A DNA stretch of 64,000 bases from Phycisphaerae bacterium (GTDB lineage: Bacteria; Planctomycetota; Phycisphaerae; Phycisphaerales; UBA1924): NCBI GenBank assembly GCA_030432905.1, contig JAUILU010000004.1:124001-188000 (forward strand), given 5' to 3'. The position numbers and the translations under genes were made by a program. Below the pieces are notes generated by a model. It had not been told where the DNA came from and did no database searches. It saw nothing but the letters and a program-made list of their open reading frames with translations. Below, piece by piece: positions 50,418-59,343 of the stretch. The stretch's first letter is position 1. Every line of letters starts with the position of its first letter.

Positions 50418-50792
50418 ATGATCGACAAGAACCGCATCATCGAGCCGCTGCCTTTGAAGGGTCCTGAGAAGGATCGCCGTCGGCACACGCGTTGGGCGTT
50501 GGTCCGTGCGTGCAAGCTCCGTCGGGCTTCGAGCATCGCGTTCGAGGCCGCCCGCACACGCGACGTTTCGCCGGGCGGCGCTCGGCTCGTGACTGCGGGC
50601 CAGAAGAAGTACGCCGTGGGTGATCGTGTGGAGTTGGCCGTCGCCTGGTCGGACGAGACCGTCGTCAGCCAGGACGCGCTGATCGTCGGCAAAATTGTGC
50701 GCACGGCGCACGCCGAGTCCGGGCAGACCATCGCTGTCCAGTTCGAGCACCCGATGAGCATCGACGCTTCTGTGCTCGATCCGGCTGCCTAA
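50418..50792 (+). CDS. PilZ-domain protein (cyclic-di-GMP receptor candidate)
   Basis: A 124-residue single-domain protein. The two c-di-GMP-binding signatures are present: Arg21-x3-Arg25 in RRHTR and Asp49-x-Ser51-x-x-Gly54 in DVSPGG. A six-stranded barrel pattern follows (VGDRVELAVAW, ALIVGKIVRTAH, IAVQFEHP). Such proteins relay c-di-GMP to motility, polysaccharide synthesis or adhesion. It is located next to the glycan island and could control it, but it also lies upstream of nadA; no direct link is visible. ACGGAG lies about 8 nt before the ATG. Confidence 0.88.
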   Translation: MIDKNRIIEPLPLKGPEKDRRRHTRWALVRACKLRRASSIAFEAARTRDVSPGGARLVTAGQKKYAVGDRVELAVAWSDETVVSQDALIVGKIVRTAHAESGQTIAVQFEHPMSIDASVLDPAA

Positions 50793-50852
50793 GACGACGC
50801 TGTTATCCGGAGTACGCAGCGAAGAAGCACCGAGTTCAACGTGCAGGGTGAC

Positions 50853-50858
50853 TACAAT
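50853..50858 (+). promoter_or_regulatory. Probable -10 box (TACAAT) of nadA
   Basis: TACAAT at 50853-50858 lies 44 nt before the nadA start, which has its own AAAGGGG ribosome-binding site. A -35 at the right distance is not convincing. Confidence 0.4.
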
Positions 50859-50902
50859 TTCGCACGCGCGCACGGCTGCGCCCAGTCGCGAAAGGGGCAC
50901 CC

Positions 50903-52120
50903 ATGCTCTGGCAACCATCGCTCCCCGAGCGGTACACAAAGGCCGACACCGCCGACCTGCAACGAGACATCTCCGACAGGCGCCAGCGCCTCGGCGACAG
51001 GCTTGTCATCCTGGGCCACCACTACCAGACCGACGCGGTCGTCCGACACGCCGACCTGACCGGTGACAGCCTCAAGCTCAGCCAACTCGCAGCCAAGGTC
51101 TGCGACGAGAAGCCGGTCGAGCATCTTGTTTTCTGCGGCGTGCATTTCATGGCAGAGTCCGCCGACATCCTCAGCCCCGACCACGTCAGCGTCAGTCTGC
51201 CAGACCTTTCCGCGGGCTGCTCGATGGCGGACATGGCGCAGTACGACGACTGCGTCCACGCGTGGGAAACGATTCACGAAGAACTCAAAGCCCAGGGCTT
51301 TGCGGGCCGGGTCATCCCGATTACCTACGTCAACTCCTCCGCGGCGATCAAAGCCTTTGTCGGCGCGCACGGCGGCTCGTGCTGCACAAGCTCCAACGCC
51401 GACACCGTCTTCGAATGGGCCGCCCGAGGCGGTGACGGCGACGAGAACGACGACGTCAAAATCCTCTTCCTCCCCGACCAGCACCTCGGGCGGAATACCG
51501 CGCACAAGTTCGGCATCGACGTCGCAAAGCACGCTGCGCTCTACGACCCCAAGCGAACCAACCAGGGCGAACGCCTCGGAGGCATGACCCCCGATCAGCT
51601 CCGCGACGCCAAGGTCATCCTCTGGGCAGGCCACTGCTCGGTGCACAAACTCTTCCGCCCCGAGCACGTCGACGAGATCCGCGTGCTCAGCGAGGTCGAG
51701 TCGGACCTTGAGCCCTGGAACGTGATCGTGCACCCCGAGTGCAGCAAGGAAGTCGTCGATAAGGCCGACCTTTCGGGCTCGACCGAGTTCATCCTGAACA
51801 CGATCGGCAGCGCCAAGGCCGGGACGCGCTGGGCCGTGGGTACCGAGCACAACCTCGTCAACCGCCTGAAGAACCAGGCCGCCGAGCGGGGCGTGACGGT
51901 GCGGATCTTGAGCGACTGCCAGTGCCTGTGCACGACGATGTACCGCATCGACGAGCCTCACCTGCTGTGGACGCTCGACATGCTCTGCGGCATCTCACCG
52001 AGCGGCAAAGAACGCGAGCCGGTGATCCCGAACCAGATCAAGGTCGCGCCCGAGATCAAACGCGACGCGCTAATCTCGCTTGGGCGCATGCTGAAGCTGA
52101 CCGCGCCGGCGCCGGCCTGA
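50903..52120 (+). CDS. nadA: Quinolinate synthase
   Basis: A 405-residue 4Fe-4S enzyme that condenses iminoaspartate with DHAP to quinolinate for NAD synthesis. The start has AAAGGGG 6 nt upstream. ILGHHYQTDAVV, then the three cluster cysteines in DLSAGCSMADM, IVHPECSKEVV and ILSDCQCLCTTMYRI. WAGHCSVHKLF and INEI-type sequences are typical. The length matches the longer NadA subtype. nadB and nadC are not in this window. Confidence 0.95.
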   Translation: MLWQPSLPERYTKADTADLQRDISDRRQRLGDRLVILGHHYQTDAVVRHADLTGDSLKLSQLAAKVCDEKPVEHLVFCGVHFMAESADILSPDHVSVSLPDLSAGCSMADMAQYDDCVHAWETIHEELKAQGFAGRVIPITYVNSSAAIKAFVGAHGGSCCTSSNADTVFEWAARGGDGDENDDVKILFLPDQHLGRNTAHKFGIDVAKHAALYDPKRTNQGERLGGMTPDQLRDAKVILWAGHCSVHKLFRPEHVDEIRVLSEVESDLEPWNVIVHPECSKEVVDKADLSGSTEFILNTIGSAKAGTRWAVGTEHNLVNRLKNQAAERGVTVRILSDCQCLCTTMYRIDEPHLLWTLDMLCGISPSGKEREPVIPNQIKVAPEIKRDALISLGRMLKLTAPAPA

Positions 52121-52153
52121 ATCTCTGTTCGGTTGCTCTAAGTTGATTGTGGT

Positions 52154-52573
52154 TTACGAGCCGACGTTCGAGCGTGCGCCGACGTTGGGCTTGGCTTCGG
52201 TGAACGCCGCGACGCGAGGATCCGGCTTGGACTCGATCTGAGCCGAAGCGCCGCTCTTGCCGCTGAGCTTCTCGGTTGCGATCCGCATGAGCCGGCCAGC
52301 CTTGAACTTGACGGACCACTTGCTTGGGACCTCGACGCGTTCGAGGGTCTTTGGGTTCTGGGCGATGCGTGCTTTGCGCTCGCGGACCTCGAAGACGCCG
52401 AAGTCGCGGAACTCGAGGCGCTTGCCCTCGCCGAGATCGCTCACAACCTCATCAAGAAATGACTGCACGATTCGTTTGACAACGACGCGCTTCTCGCCGG
52501 TCTGATCCGCGATGCGGTCGATCAGCTCTTTCTTGGTGACGGTTCTGACTTTGGTCTCGGTTTGTGTAGCCAT
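52154..52573 (-). CDS. HU/IHF family DNA-binding protein
   Basis: A 139-residue nucleoid protein. The start at 52571-52573 follows GGGGGA. The HU fold is clear: KKELIDRIADQTGEKRVVVK, then SFLDEVVSDLGEGKRLEFRDFGVFEV, and the arm with intercalating proline at NPKT. About 35 residues of C-terminal extension (SGKSGASAQIESKPDPRV) go beyond classical HU, as is common in planctomycetes. It bends DNA non-specifically. An inverted repeat lies about 90 nt upstream (52661-52677). Confidence 0.9.
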   Translation of the reverse strand: MATQTETKVRTVTKKELIDRIADQTGEKRVVVKRIVQSFLDEVVSDLGEGKRLEFRDFGVFEVRERKARIAQNPKTLERVEVPSKWSVKFKAGRLMRIATEKLSGKSGASAQIESKPDPRVAAFTEAKPNVGARSNVGS

Positions 52574-52660
52574 CGGTCCCCCAACTGTGTCCCGCTGCAA
52601 CAAGCGAGGACGCCTGTCAGAGCCGAAAATGTAGCCGCGATTCCTCATCCGTGCCGTCGC

Positions 52661-52677
52661 TTTAGAGCCTCTCTAAA
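52661..52677. promoter_or_regulatory. Inverted repeat upstream of the HU-like gene
   Basis: TTTAGAG (52661-52667), CCT, CTCTAAA (52671-52677): perfect 7-base arms. A second, overlapping pair is CTAAAC (52673-52678) with GTTTAG (52694-52699). Placed in the 124-nt gap between the HU-like and outer-membrane-protein genes (both minus), it may be an operator or part of the 3' end structure of the upstream gene. Confidence 0.4.
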
Positions 52678-52770
52678 CAGAGACCCTAGAGCAGTTTAGC
52701 GACTCATCCCTGGTCGCGAAAGTGTGCGTGTTGACCGTAGGCCAACAGATTTGGGAATGTCGAGCGTGAT

Positions 52771-53646
52771 TCAAAATCGAATCGAGATTCCGCCGTACAA
52801 ACCCGCCAGTGCGCCCTCTGCCTCGACGTCGTCGTCTTCAAGATCGAAGACCAACAAGCGGTAGCCGATCTGGACACCGAGATTCGGTGACGGCCGGTAT
52901 CGGAACCCCGCTGTGAGATCGAGCGAAGAGGACGACTGATCGTCGAGCTTTGGAAGGTAGCCGAAGTTCGACGAAAAGTCGATGGCGAACTTGCGCTCAA
53001 ATTCGATCTCCCACTTCATACCGACAATCGGTTCGACGTGGAACATGTCACCCTTGACGCGCATGCCGGGGCCGCCGCCGTTGATTTCACTCTCAAGACT
53101 GTAATCGAATGCTCGAAGACCGCCGACCACCTCGAGCGCTGAGCTGATCCTCGGGATGCCCTCGTTGTTCGGCTCGGCGGCAAACGACCAGACCTCGTAG
53201 CCCGCCCTGACCGACGCGACGGTCATGTCGAATTCTGCGTGGATTGTATCACCCGCCGCGACCGGAAGCGTGTTGAGCATCAAAGCAGAGTTCGCGACAG
53301 AGTCGCCATTTTGCTGCGAGTGTGCGCCGAGCAGGCTCAGCCGCCATTTGTCTTTGCCGAGGTGCAATTCAGCACCGCCTGAGACCCAGGGGTTGTCCAG
53401 CGACAAATCACTCGTGTCCACCAACGGCGTGTCGCCGCCGAACCCGACATCACCGCCGGGCGAGACATACCAAACAAACGGCTCGAATTTGACGCTGTAG
53501 CCCTCGGGTTCGGCGAGCTCGTAGTCGCCGCTGAAGAAACCAAGCCCGTCATCCCGGGGCTCAGGGGCGGCCTCGGTCGCGGCTTCCTGAGCCTGCGCCC
53601 CCAGAGCCGAGCACGCCAAAAACACCACAGCGACGAATCGAGGCAC
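52771..53646 (-). CDS. Outer-membrane beta-barrel-like protein
   Basis: A 291-residue exported protein from GTG 53646, with AGGAG 9 nt upstream. This start gives a good signal peptide (PRFVAVVFLACSALGAQAQ). The mature part alternates hydrophobic residues as in transmembrane beta strands (VKFEPFVWYVSP, GAELHLGKDKWRLSLLGAHS, FAIDFSSNFGYLP, LGVQIGYRLLVFDL). It ends in GGISIRF, a C-terminal Phe typical of the barrel-assembly signal. Function unknown. Divergent from arfB, 65 nt apart. Confidence 0.72.
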   Translation of the reverse strand: MPRFVAVVFLACSALGAQAQEAATEAAPEPRDDGLGFFSGDYELAEPEGYSVKFEPFVWYVSPGGDVGFGGDTPLVDTSDLSLDNPWVSGGAELHLGKDKWRLSLLGAHSQQNGDSVANSALMLNTLPVAAGDTIHAEFDMTVASVRAGYEVWSFAAEPNNEGIPRISSALEVVGGLRAFDYSLESEINGGGPGMRVKGDMFHVEPIVGMKWEIEFERKFAIDFSSNFGYLPKLDDQSSSSLDLTAGFRYRPSPNLGVQIGYRLLVFDLEDDDVEAEGALAGLYGGISIRF

Positions 53647-53711
53647 CGATTGCTCTCCTGGCAATGACCAACACGGACCGGCAAGCGTACCGTGCCCACG
53701 GAGCCCGTGCG

Positions 53712-54185
53712 ATGACCCCGCCTGAGAAGAATCCAAAGCAAGAAGCCCAAGGCCAGACCCCACAGGGCGAGATCCGCCTTGGCGTCGGCGTGTCCATCCC
53801 GGAGAACCTGCTCGAGTTCACGTTCTCCAGCAGCTCGGGCCCGGGCGGACAGAACGTCAACAGGCGTTCCACCAAGGTCAGGCTCCGGCTCAGCCTCGAT
53901 GACCTGCCCCTGCGACCCTCAGCCGCCCGCAGACTCAGGACCATCGCGGCCAGCCAGATCACCGACGCCGGCGACCTGATCATCACCTGCGACACAAGCC
54001 GGAGTCAGCGGGCCAACAAAGACGAATGCCTCGATCGGCTCAAAGAGCTGGTCGCCAAATCGATGGTCGCTCCGAAGCCACGCAAACCCACAAAGCCCTC
54101 TCGCGGCGCTGTCGAGCGGCGACTCAAGGCCAAACGCATCCAGTCCGACCGGAAGGCCCGGAGAAGGCCCAATCACGATGAGTGA
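53712..54185 (+). CDS. arfB: Peptidyl-tRNA hydrolase ArfB (ribosome rescue)
   Basis: A 157-residue release factor-like protein. The catalytic GGQ is in SSSGPGGQNVNRRSTKVRLR, followed by RTIAASQITDAGDLIITCD and a basic tail (VERRLKAKRIQSDRKARR) that enters the mRNA channel of stalled ribosomes. It frees peptide from non-stop complexes. I prefer ATG 53712 (ACGGAG upstream) to ATG 53664, which adds 16 residues without homology. It overlaps tsaB by 8 nt. Confidence 0.9.
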   Translation: MTPPEKNPKQEAQGQTPQGEIRLGVGVSIPENLLEFTFSSSSGPGGQNVNRRSTKVRLRLSLDDLPLRPSAARRLRTIAASQITDAGDLIITCDTSRSQRANKDECLDRLKELVAKSMVAPKPRKPTKPSRGAVERRLKAKRIQSDRKARRRPNHDE

Positions 54186-54870
54186 CCTCACGCTCGCCAT
54201 CGAATCCAGCAACCCCTCCTCCGGCGGCACGCCGGGTGTGGCGGTCGGCCTGGTCACTGGGGACTCGGTCGAATTGCTCGATTCCGAGCCGCTGGGCACG
54301 GGCCAGCGCCACGATGACCTGCTCATGCCCGCGATCGAGCGGCTCATGAAGCGGGTCGGCAAGCAACCCGGATCGCTCGACAGGGTCGTCTGCTCGATCG
54401 GCCCGGGCGGGTACACGGGCCTCCGCATCGCGACCGCGGCGGCGAACATGATCGCGCTGACCGCCGGCGCCCGTCTTTTCGGCGTGCCCTCCGCGTGGGT
54501 CGCCGCGGCTGGGGCTGATTTCAGCACACCTTTCGCCGTCGCCCTTGCCAGCAAGGCCGACACGTGCTTTCTGACCAGATTCAACGCCGACGGCACCCCC
54601 ACCGGCGAAGGCTCGATCGCCGGCCCTGACGAGATCGCATCGCTCGGGGTCGCCGCCCTGCTCGGCGACAAGTACCTGCCCGAGTCGATCCGCTCGGCGT
54701 GCGAGTCCGCCGGCGTCGAAATTCAACCCCCCGATTTCAGTGCCAAGGTGTGTCTTGGGCTGTCACCGAGAGCCGAGGAGTATCCCGTAGGACGCCTGTC
54801 TCCGCTCTATGGGAGGGAGGCGGAAGCTGTCACGAAGTGGCGACAGCTTCACCCTAAAAAAGGGACTTAA
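54178..54870 (+). CDS. tsaB: tRNA N6-threonylcarbamoyladenosine synthesis protein TsaB
   Basis: A 230-residue ASKHA-fold protein that stabilises TsaD for t6A37 tRNA modification. DLTLAIESSNPSSGG, RHDDLLMPAIERLM, VVCSIGPGGYTGLRIATAAA, and the C-terminal LSPLYGRE are family hallmarks. Co-translated with arfB by an 8-nt overlap. Confidence 0.92.
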   Translation: MSDLTLAIESSNPSSGGTPGVAVGLVTGDSVELLDSEPLGTGQRHDDLLMPAIERLMKRVGKQPGSLDRVVCSIGPGGYTGLRIATAAANMIALTAGARLFGVPSAWVAAAGADFSTPFAVALASKADTCFLTRFNADGTPTGEGSIAGPDEIASLGVAALLGDKYLPESIRSACESAGVEIQPPDFSAKVCLGLSPRAEEYPVGRLSPLYGREAEAVTKWRQLHPKKGT

Positions 54871-54988
54871 CCTTGTTTCGACACTCAGCTTCACATCGCC
54901 GTGAAGTTGGGCAACTTGGGAACCGACGAACGGTTATGACGCTGGCCGCACGGATGCCGCCGGCGATTGATCGTGCGAGGGTTCCCCC

Positions 54989-55621
54989 ATGGCAGAATCT
55001 GCCTCTACCGACTTCGGTCGGAAAAAGATTTTCACCACCGGCGAAGCTGCGCAGGTCTGCAAGGTCAGCCAGCAGACCATCATCCGCTGCTTCGACTCGG
55101 GTCGGCTCACGGGTTTCCGTGTGCCCGGATCCAAGTTCAGGAGGATCCCGCGCGAAGAACTCATCCGCTTCATGAACACCAACGACATCCCGCTCGATCT
55201 CATCGAGGGCGGCACGCGGCGCATCCTCTGTGTCGATGACGACCCGCAGATCATCGAGCTCTTCGAGGACCTGCTCGGCGGAGACAGCAGGTTCATCGTT
55301 GAGACCTGCGGCACGGGCTACGACGCGGGGCTTCTCACCGCCAGCTTCAAGCCGCACCTGATGCTGCTCGACTACAAGCTGCCCGACATCAACGGCAACG
55401 AGGTCTGCAAACGCATCCGCTCGACGGACGAGCTGTCCAACATCAAAGTTGTTTTCATCTCGGGCGTGATCGACCGCGAGGAAGCCGACCAGCTCATCGG
55501 CGCCGGCGCCGACGCGTTCCTGAAAAAGCCGTTCGATATCGATGAGTTGATGTCAACCATCGAGAGCAAGCTCAACATCGATGCACAAACCGGCGGCAAC
55601 GGCTCGGCCAGAAACATCTAA
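54989..55621 (+). CDS. HTH-receiver protein (excisionase-type DNA-binding domain then REC)
   Basis: A 210-residue protein with GAGGG about 6 nt upstream. Residues 13-65 are a MerR/excisionase-like helix-turn-helix: FTTGEAAQVCKVSQQTIIRC, then LTGFRVPGSKFRRIPREEL. Residues about 78-200 form a complete receiver: ILCVDDDPQIIELF, phospho-acceptor Asp128 in LLDYKLPD, Ser/Lys in FISGV and FLKKPF. The order, DNA-binding domain first, is the reverse of ordinary response regulators. First gene of a signalling operon; the HDOD-kinase gene follows by 15 nt. Confidence 0.88.
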   Translation: MAESASTDFGRKKIFTTGEAAQVCKVSQQTIIRCFDSGRLTGFRVPGSKFRRIPREELIRFMNTNDIPLDLIEGGTRRILCVDDDPQIIELFEDLLGGDSRFIVETCGTGYDAGLLTASFKPHLMLLDYKLPDINGNEVCKRIRSTDELSNIKVVFISGVIDREEADQLIGAGADAFLKKPFDIDELMSTIESKLNIDAQTGGNGSARNI

Positions 55622-55636
55622 CTGCGCGGGACACGA

Positions 55637-57931
55637 ATGACGCACGGCTCATCCCAACCCGCCGACAAGCAACGCGTCGAGCTGATCCTCGAAAGAATCG
55701 ATCAGCTCCCGACGCTGTCGCCCATCGCGCAGAAACTCCTCGACGCGGCCTCCAACGACGACGTCGATATCAATGAACTCGCGGCGCTCATCGAGTCCGA
55801 CCCCTCGCTCACCGGCAAGGTGCTCTCGCTCTGCAGGCGCAGCGACCGCGGGCTCGGTGATAGCATCACCGACGTGATGCACGCGATCACGCTCGTCGGC
55901 CTGGAAGCAATCCGGGCCGCGGTGCTCAGCGTTGAGGTCTACGAGCTGCTCAACTCGGAATCTGTCGAGCAGAAGCAGAACGCGTTCGACAGCAAAGGCC
56001 ACTGGCAGGGGTGCATGTCGGTCGCGTGCGCGTGCGAGCTGATCGCCTCTGCTCATCCGAATTGCAGCGTCAGGCCCGAGACCGCGTTCACCGCGGGTCT
56101 GCTGCACGGGCTCGGGCGGTCTGCGCTGAACATGTCACTCCCCGAGTCCTACGGCAAAGTTCTCCGCGTCGCCGAACAACGCGGCGAGGATTCGGCGGGG
56201 CTTGAGCGTGAGCTGATCGGTATCGACCACCACGCCGCGGGGCGAAGACTTGCTGAGCACTGGGGTTTGCCGCAGGTTCTGCAGGACATCGCATGGCTCT
56301 ACGACCTCCAGGCAGAGAGCATCCCGACATCGGACCACCGCACGCTGATCGGCATCGTCGCGACCGCGAGGGCGCTGTGCCGAAGGCTCAACATGGGCTG
56401 GTTCGGCGACTTCGGCCAACCCAAAGACATCGCCGCGATCGCGCCCAAGTTCGGGCTGAGCGTTGACAACGTCGAAGAGATCTCATTGAGCATCCACGAA
56501 CGGCTGTCGGAGCGGTGCTCGGCTTTCGGGATGGAAGAGATCTCGCCGGCGGAGATCCTGATCCAGTCCGTCACACGCGCCAACGCACGACTGGCGGCGA
56601 TGAACCGCGCACTCACCGCGCGCAGCAGCCACGGCACACAGCAGAAGAAAGTCCTCGACGCGATCGGCTCATTCTGCACCGAGAGCCACCAGGGCAACGG
56701 CCTTGCCAACGCGATGTCGCACATCGCAAGCTCAGCCGCCGAACTCATCGAGGGCGAGCTGTTCACGATCATCACGCAGGCCGACCGCGACCAGCACTGG
56801 CGGCTGTTTCGGTTCACACCCGACGGTCAGCTGATCCGTTCCGAGATCCTTGAGCCCCCGTTGATCGGCCCCGAGGAGCGCGCGACGGTTGCGATGCTCG
56901 CCGACCCGCACCAATCGAGGGCGGCGGCGGCGAACGTAATCCCGTGGCTGAGCCAGTACGCAGCAGAGACCGTGGAAACCGACGACATCCGCATCCTGCC
57001 TCTGCTTTCGGGTGATGAATCGATCGAGCGCAACGGCCAGGCTGCGATCCTGCTCGTCGAGAGCGAGTTTGAAACGTCCGTCAAGAGCGCGACGCAGCGC
57101 AAGGCGTTGCTCTCGGTGTGGGGTGCCGCGGTCGCTTCGGCCCTCCGGCACGAGCACAGCAGGCGACTCGCTGACGAACTCGCCGATCGGCACCGCGACC
57201 TGTCCTCGACGCAGGCCAAGCTCGCCGAGACCCAGTCGATGGCAAGGCTCGGCGTGATGACCGCGGGCGCTGCGCACGAGATGAACAACCCGCTGACGGT
57301 CATCAAAGGCTACGCGCAGGTGCTGCGTACGAAGATCGTTGACACCGAGCTCCGCAAACTCGCCGAGAAGGTCGGGCACTCGGCGCAGGAGATCAGCGAC
57401 CTGATCACGAGCATGAACCTGATCGCCGACCCGCCCGAACCCAAGCCCGAGAAGACGTCGATCCAGGGACTTATCAACAAGTGTGTGATGGAAGCACGCG
57501 AGCGCACGCGCATGAACTGCGCCTCACGCGTGTCGGTGCCCTCACATTTGCCCGTGGCGATGCTCGACCCGCAACTGCTTAGCCAGGCGTTGGTTGAGCT
57601 GATCTCGAACGCCGCGGAATCGGGATCTGACGAAATCATCGAGATACGTGTTCAAATCGATCAACTCGACGACCGACTGCTCATCATGGTGAAAGACCAC
57701 GGCTGCGGGATGTCCGCAAAGACCGTGGAGCACGCGTTCGACCCGTTCTTCAGCGAGAAGCCGGCGGGTCGGCAGACCGGGCTCGGCCTGTGCAGGGCGA
57801 GGCGCGTGGTCGAAATCATGGGCGGCACGATCTCGATCTCATCAAAGGAGACGATCGGGACACGGGTACTGGTGACGCTGCCGAGCTGGCGCGTCACGGA
57901 GAAGGACAGAGATATCAGCAAGGCCGCGTAG
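55637..57931 (+). CDS. HDOD-GAF-like-histidine kinase
   Basis: A 764-residue cytoplasmic protein. Residues about 15-290 are an HDOD domain (LPTLSPIAQKLLDA, SDPSLTGKVLSLCRR), a module often linked to c-di-GMP and stress signalling. Residues about 330-520 look GAF-like. A histidine kinase follows: His547 in AAHEMNNPLTVIKGYA, N box ELISNAAES, G1 DHGCGM, F box DPFFSEKP, G2 GLGLCRA. No transmembrane helix. It likely phosphorylates the receiver encoded just upstream. HDOD fused to a histidine kinase is uncommon. Confidence 0.85.
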   Translation: MTHGSSQPADKQRVELILERIDQLPTLSPIAQKLLDAASNDDVDINELAALIESDPSLTGKVLSLCRRSDRGLGDSITDVMHAITLVGLEAIRAAVLSVEVYELLNSESVEQKQNAFDSKGHWQGCMSVACACELIASAHPNCSVRPETAFTAGLLHGLGRSALNMSLPESYGKVLRVAEQRGEDSAGLERELIGIDHHAAGRRLAEHWGLPQVLQDIAWLYDLQAESIPTSDHRTLIGIVATARALCRRLNMGWFGDFGQPKDIAAIAPKFGLSVDNVEEISLSIHERLSERCSAFGMEEISPAEILIQSVTRANARLAAMNRALTARSSHGTQQKKVLDAIGSFCTESHQGNGLANAMSHIASSAAELIEGELFTIITQADRDQHWRLFRFTPDGQLIRSEILEPPLIGPEERATVAMLADPHQSRAAAANVIPWLSQYAAETVETDDIRILPLLSGDESIERNGQAAILLVESEFETSVKSATQRKALLSVWGAAVASALRHEHSRRLADELADRHRDLSSTQAKLAETQSMARLGVMTAGAAHEMNNPLTVIKGYAQVLRTKIVDTELRKLAEKVGHSAQEISDLITSMNLIADPPEPKPEKTSIQGLINKCVMEARERTRMNCASRVSVPSHLPVAMLDPQLLSQALVELISNAAESGSDEIIEIRVQIDQLDDRLLIMVKDHGCGMSAKTVEHAFDPFFSEKPAGRQTGLGLCRARRVVEIMGGTISISSKETIGTRVLVTLPSWRVTEKDRDISKAA

Positions 57932-57956
57932 CGGCCGGGCTCCGGAAGGCGAGAGA

Positions 57957-59159
57957 ATGAGCATGATGCGGAGAAACAACCACAGCGAAGAACCGACCGG
58001 CAGGAGCCGGACCCGCGCACGCTCACGGCAGGCCATCGAGCCGACGCCGACAGAACGCCACGCCAAGGCGCGGGCGCTCGTTGTTTCTGAATCCGACACC
58101 ACGGCGATGCTCGTCGGCCCGACGCTGGGCGAACTCGAGATCCCGCTTGAGTGCGAGACCTGCGTCGACGACGCCCGCATCCGCCTCGGACAGAACGACA
58201 AGCCCCGGATCGATCTTCTCGTGATTGACAACATTGCCGAGGGCGCCGAGGAGTTCGCGAAGCAGATCTCGCTCGAACACCCGGCGATCGCGTTTGTGAT
58301 GGTCAGCCAGAAGGCCACGCTCGACGAGGCGATCGACGCGATGCGCTGCGGCGCGGTCGATCTCATCAACGCCGCCGACGGCGAAGACAACGCCAGGCCC
58401 GCGATCCACGCCGCCCTTGAGCGCGCACGCATCGCACGCCACCGCGAGGACCGCACGGAACGGCTCCGCACCGTGTGCCGGAAGCTCAACAGCGCCCGCC
58501 ACGAAGTCACAAACCAGGTCTCAGACATGTGCAACGACCTCGTCGATGCCTACCGCGAACTATCGGGCGAGATCGACAAGCTGTCGGTCTGCGGCGAATT
58601 CAACGGCATCATCCGCCAGGAACTCGAGATCGAATCGCTCCTGCGTGTCGTGCTCGAATTCATCCTCGCAAAGAGCGGCCCGACCAACGCAGCGATCTTC
58701 CTGCCCGCCTCGGGCAGCGAGTACAGCCTCGGCGCGTACGTCAACGCCGACATCCCGAAGTCGAGCGTCGATGCGCTGCTTGACCACCTCGCCGAGGTGC
58801 TGGCGCCGCGCTTCGAGCACCGCCCGGGCGTGCATCAGTACGACACCCGCCGCGAGGTCAACCGCTTGCTGGGAGTCGATGCGCACTGGCTGCCCGAGCA
58901 GACCCTGCTCGCGTTCCCCTGCCACCACGACGACGAGTGCCTCGCGGTCGTGACGCTCTTCCGCGACGACCACGAGCCGTTCAGCTCTGAGATCGTGCAG
59001 ATCCTTGAGACCATTAGCGCACTCTTCTCGCGCCAGCTCGCACGGATCATCCATGTGCACCACCGCCATCTGCCCAAGCACCAATGGGGCGCACTGGGCG
59101 ATGGGCCTGAGAACTACGACTTCGATGATGGGCCGGACGATATCGATCTGGCGGCTTAA
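57957..59159 (+). CDS. Receiver-like-GAF protein
   Basis: A 400-residue protein from ATG 57957. Residues about 38-150 resemble a receiver (ALVVSESDTTAMLVGP, Asp in LLVIDN, AFVMVSQKA, DAMRCGAVDLINA), but the first-strand acidic pair and the conserved Lys are missing, so phosphorylation is doubtful. A coiled coil (residues about 165-215) leads to a GAF domain (about 220-365). The tail has a His-rich stretch (VHHRHLPKHQ) and an acidic end. Third gene of the signalling operon, 25 nt after the kinase. Confidence 0.78.
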   Translation: MSMMRRNNHSEEPTGRSRTRARSRQAIEPTPTERHAKARALVVSESDTTAMLVGPTLGELEIPLECETCVDDARIRLGQNDKPRIDLLVIDNIAEGAEEFAKQISLEHPAIAFVMVSQKATLDEAIDAMRCGAVDLINAADGEDNARPAIHAALERARIARHREDRTERLRTVCRKLNSARHEVTNQVSDMCNDLVDAYRELSGEIDKLSVCGEFNGIIRQELEIESLLRVVLEFILAKSGPTNAAIFLPASGSEYSLGAYVNADIPKSSVDALLDHLAEVLAPRFEHRPGVHQYDTRREVNRLLGVDAHWLPEQTLLAFPCHHDDECLAVVTLFRDDHEPFSSEIVQILETISALFSRQLARIIHVHHRHLPKHQWGALGDGPENYDFDDGPDDIDLAA

Positions 59160-59182
59160 ACAGACTGAACCCAACGCACCCG

Positions 59183-59219
59183 CGACCCCTGCAATATCAG
59201 CAGGGGTCGTTTCGTTTTT
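59183..59219 (+). terminator. Intrinsic terminator of the signalling operon
   Basis: CGACCCCTGC (59183-59192) and GCAGGGGTCG (59200-59209) form a perfect 10-bp stem with a 7-nt loop, followed by TTTCGTTTTT. It lies 24 nt after the last stop of the operon. Confidence 0.85.
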
Positions 59220-59343
59220 GCACGAAATTCAAGCCCCGGTTTCCCCAAGAACCTGCCAGCGGGGGCAGCATCCCTAAACCGGATAGAATTGCATCACGGC
59301 CAGCACTGCCCCATTGTCGGGCCGGGAAAGGTTTTGGTGTGTC

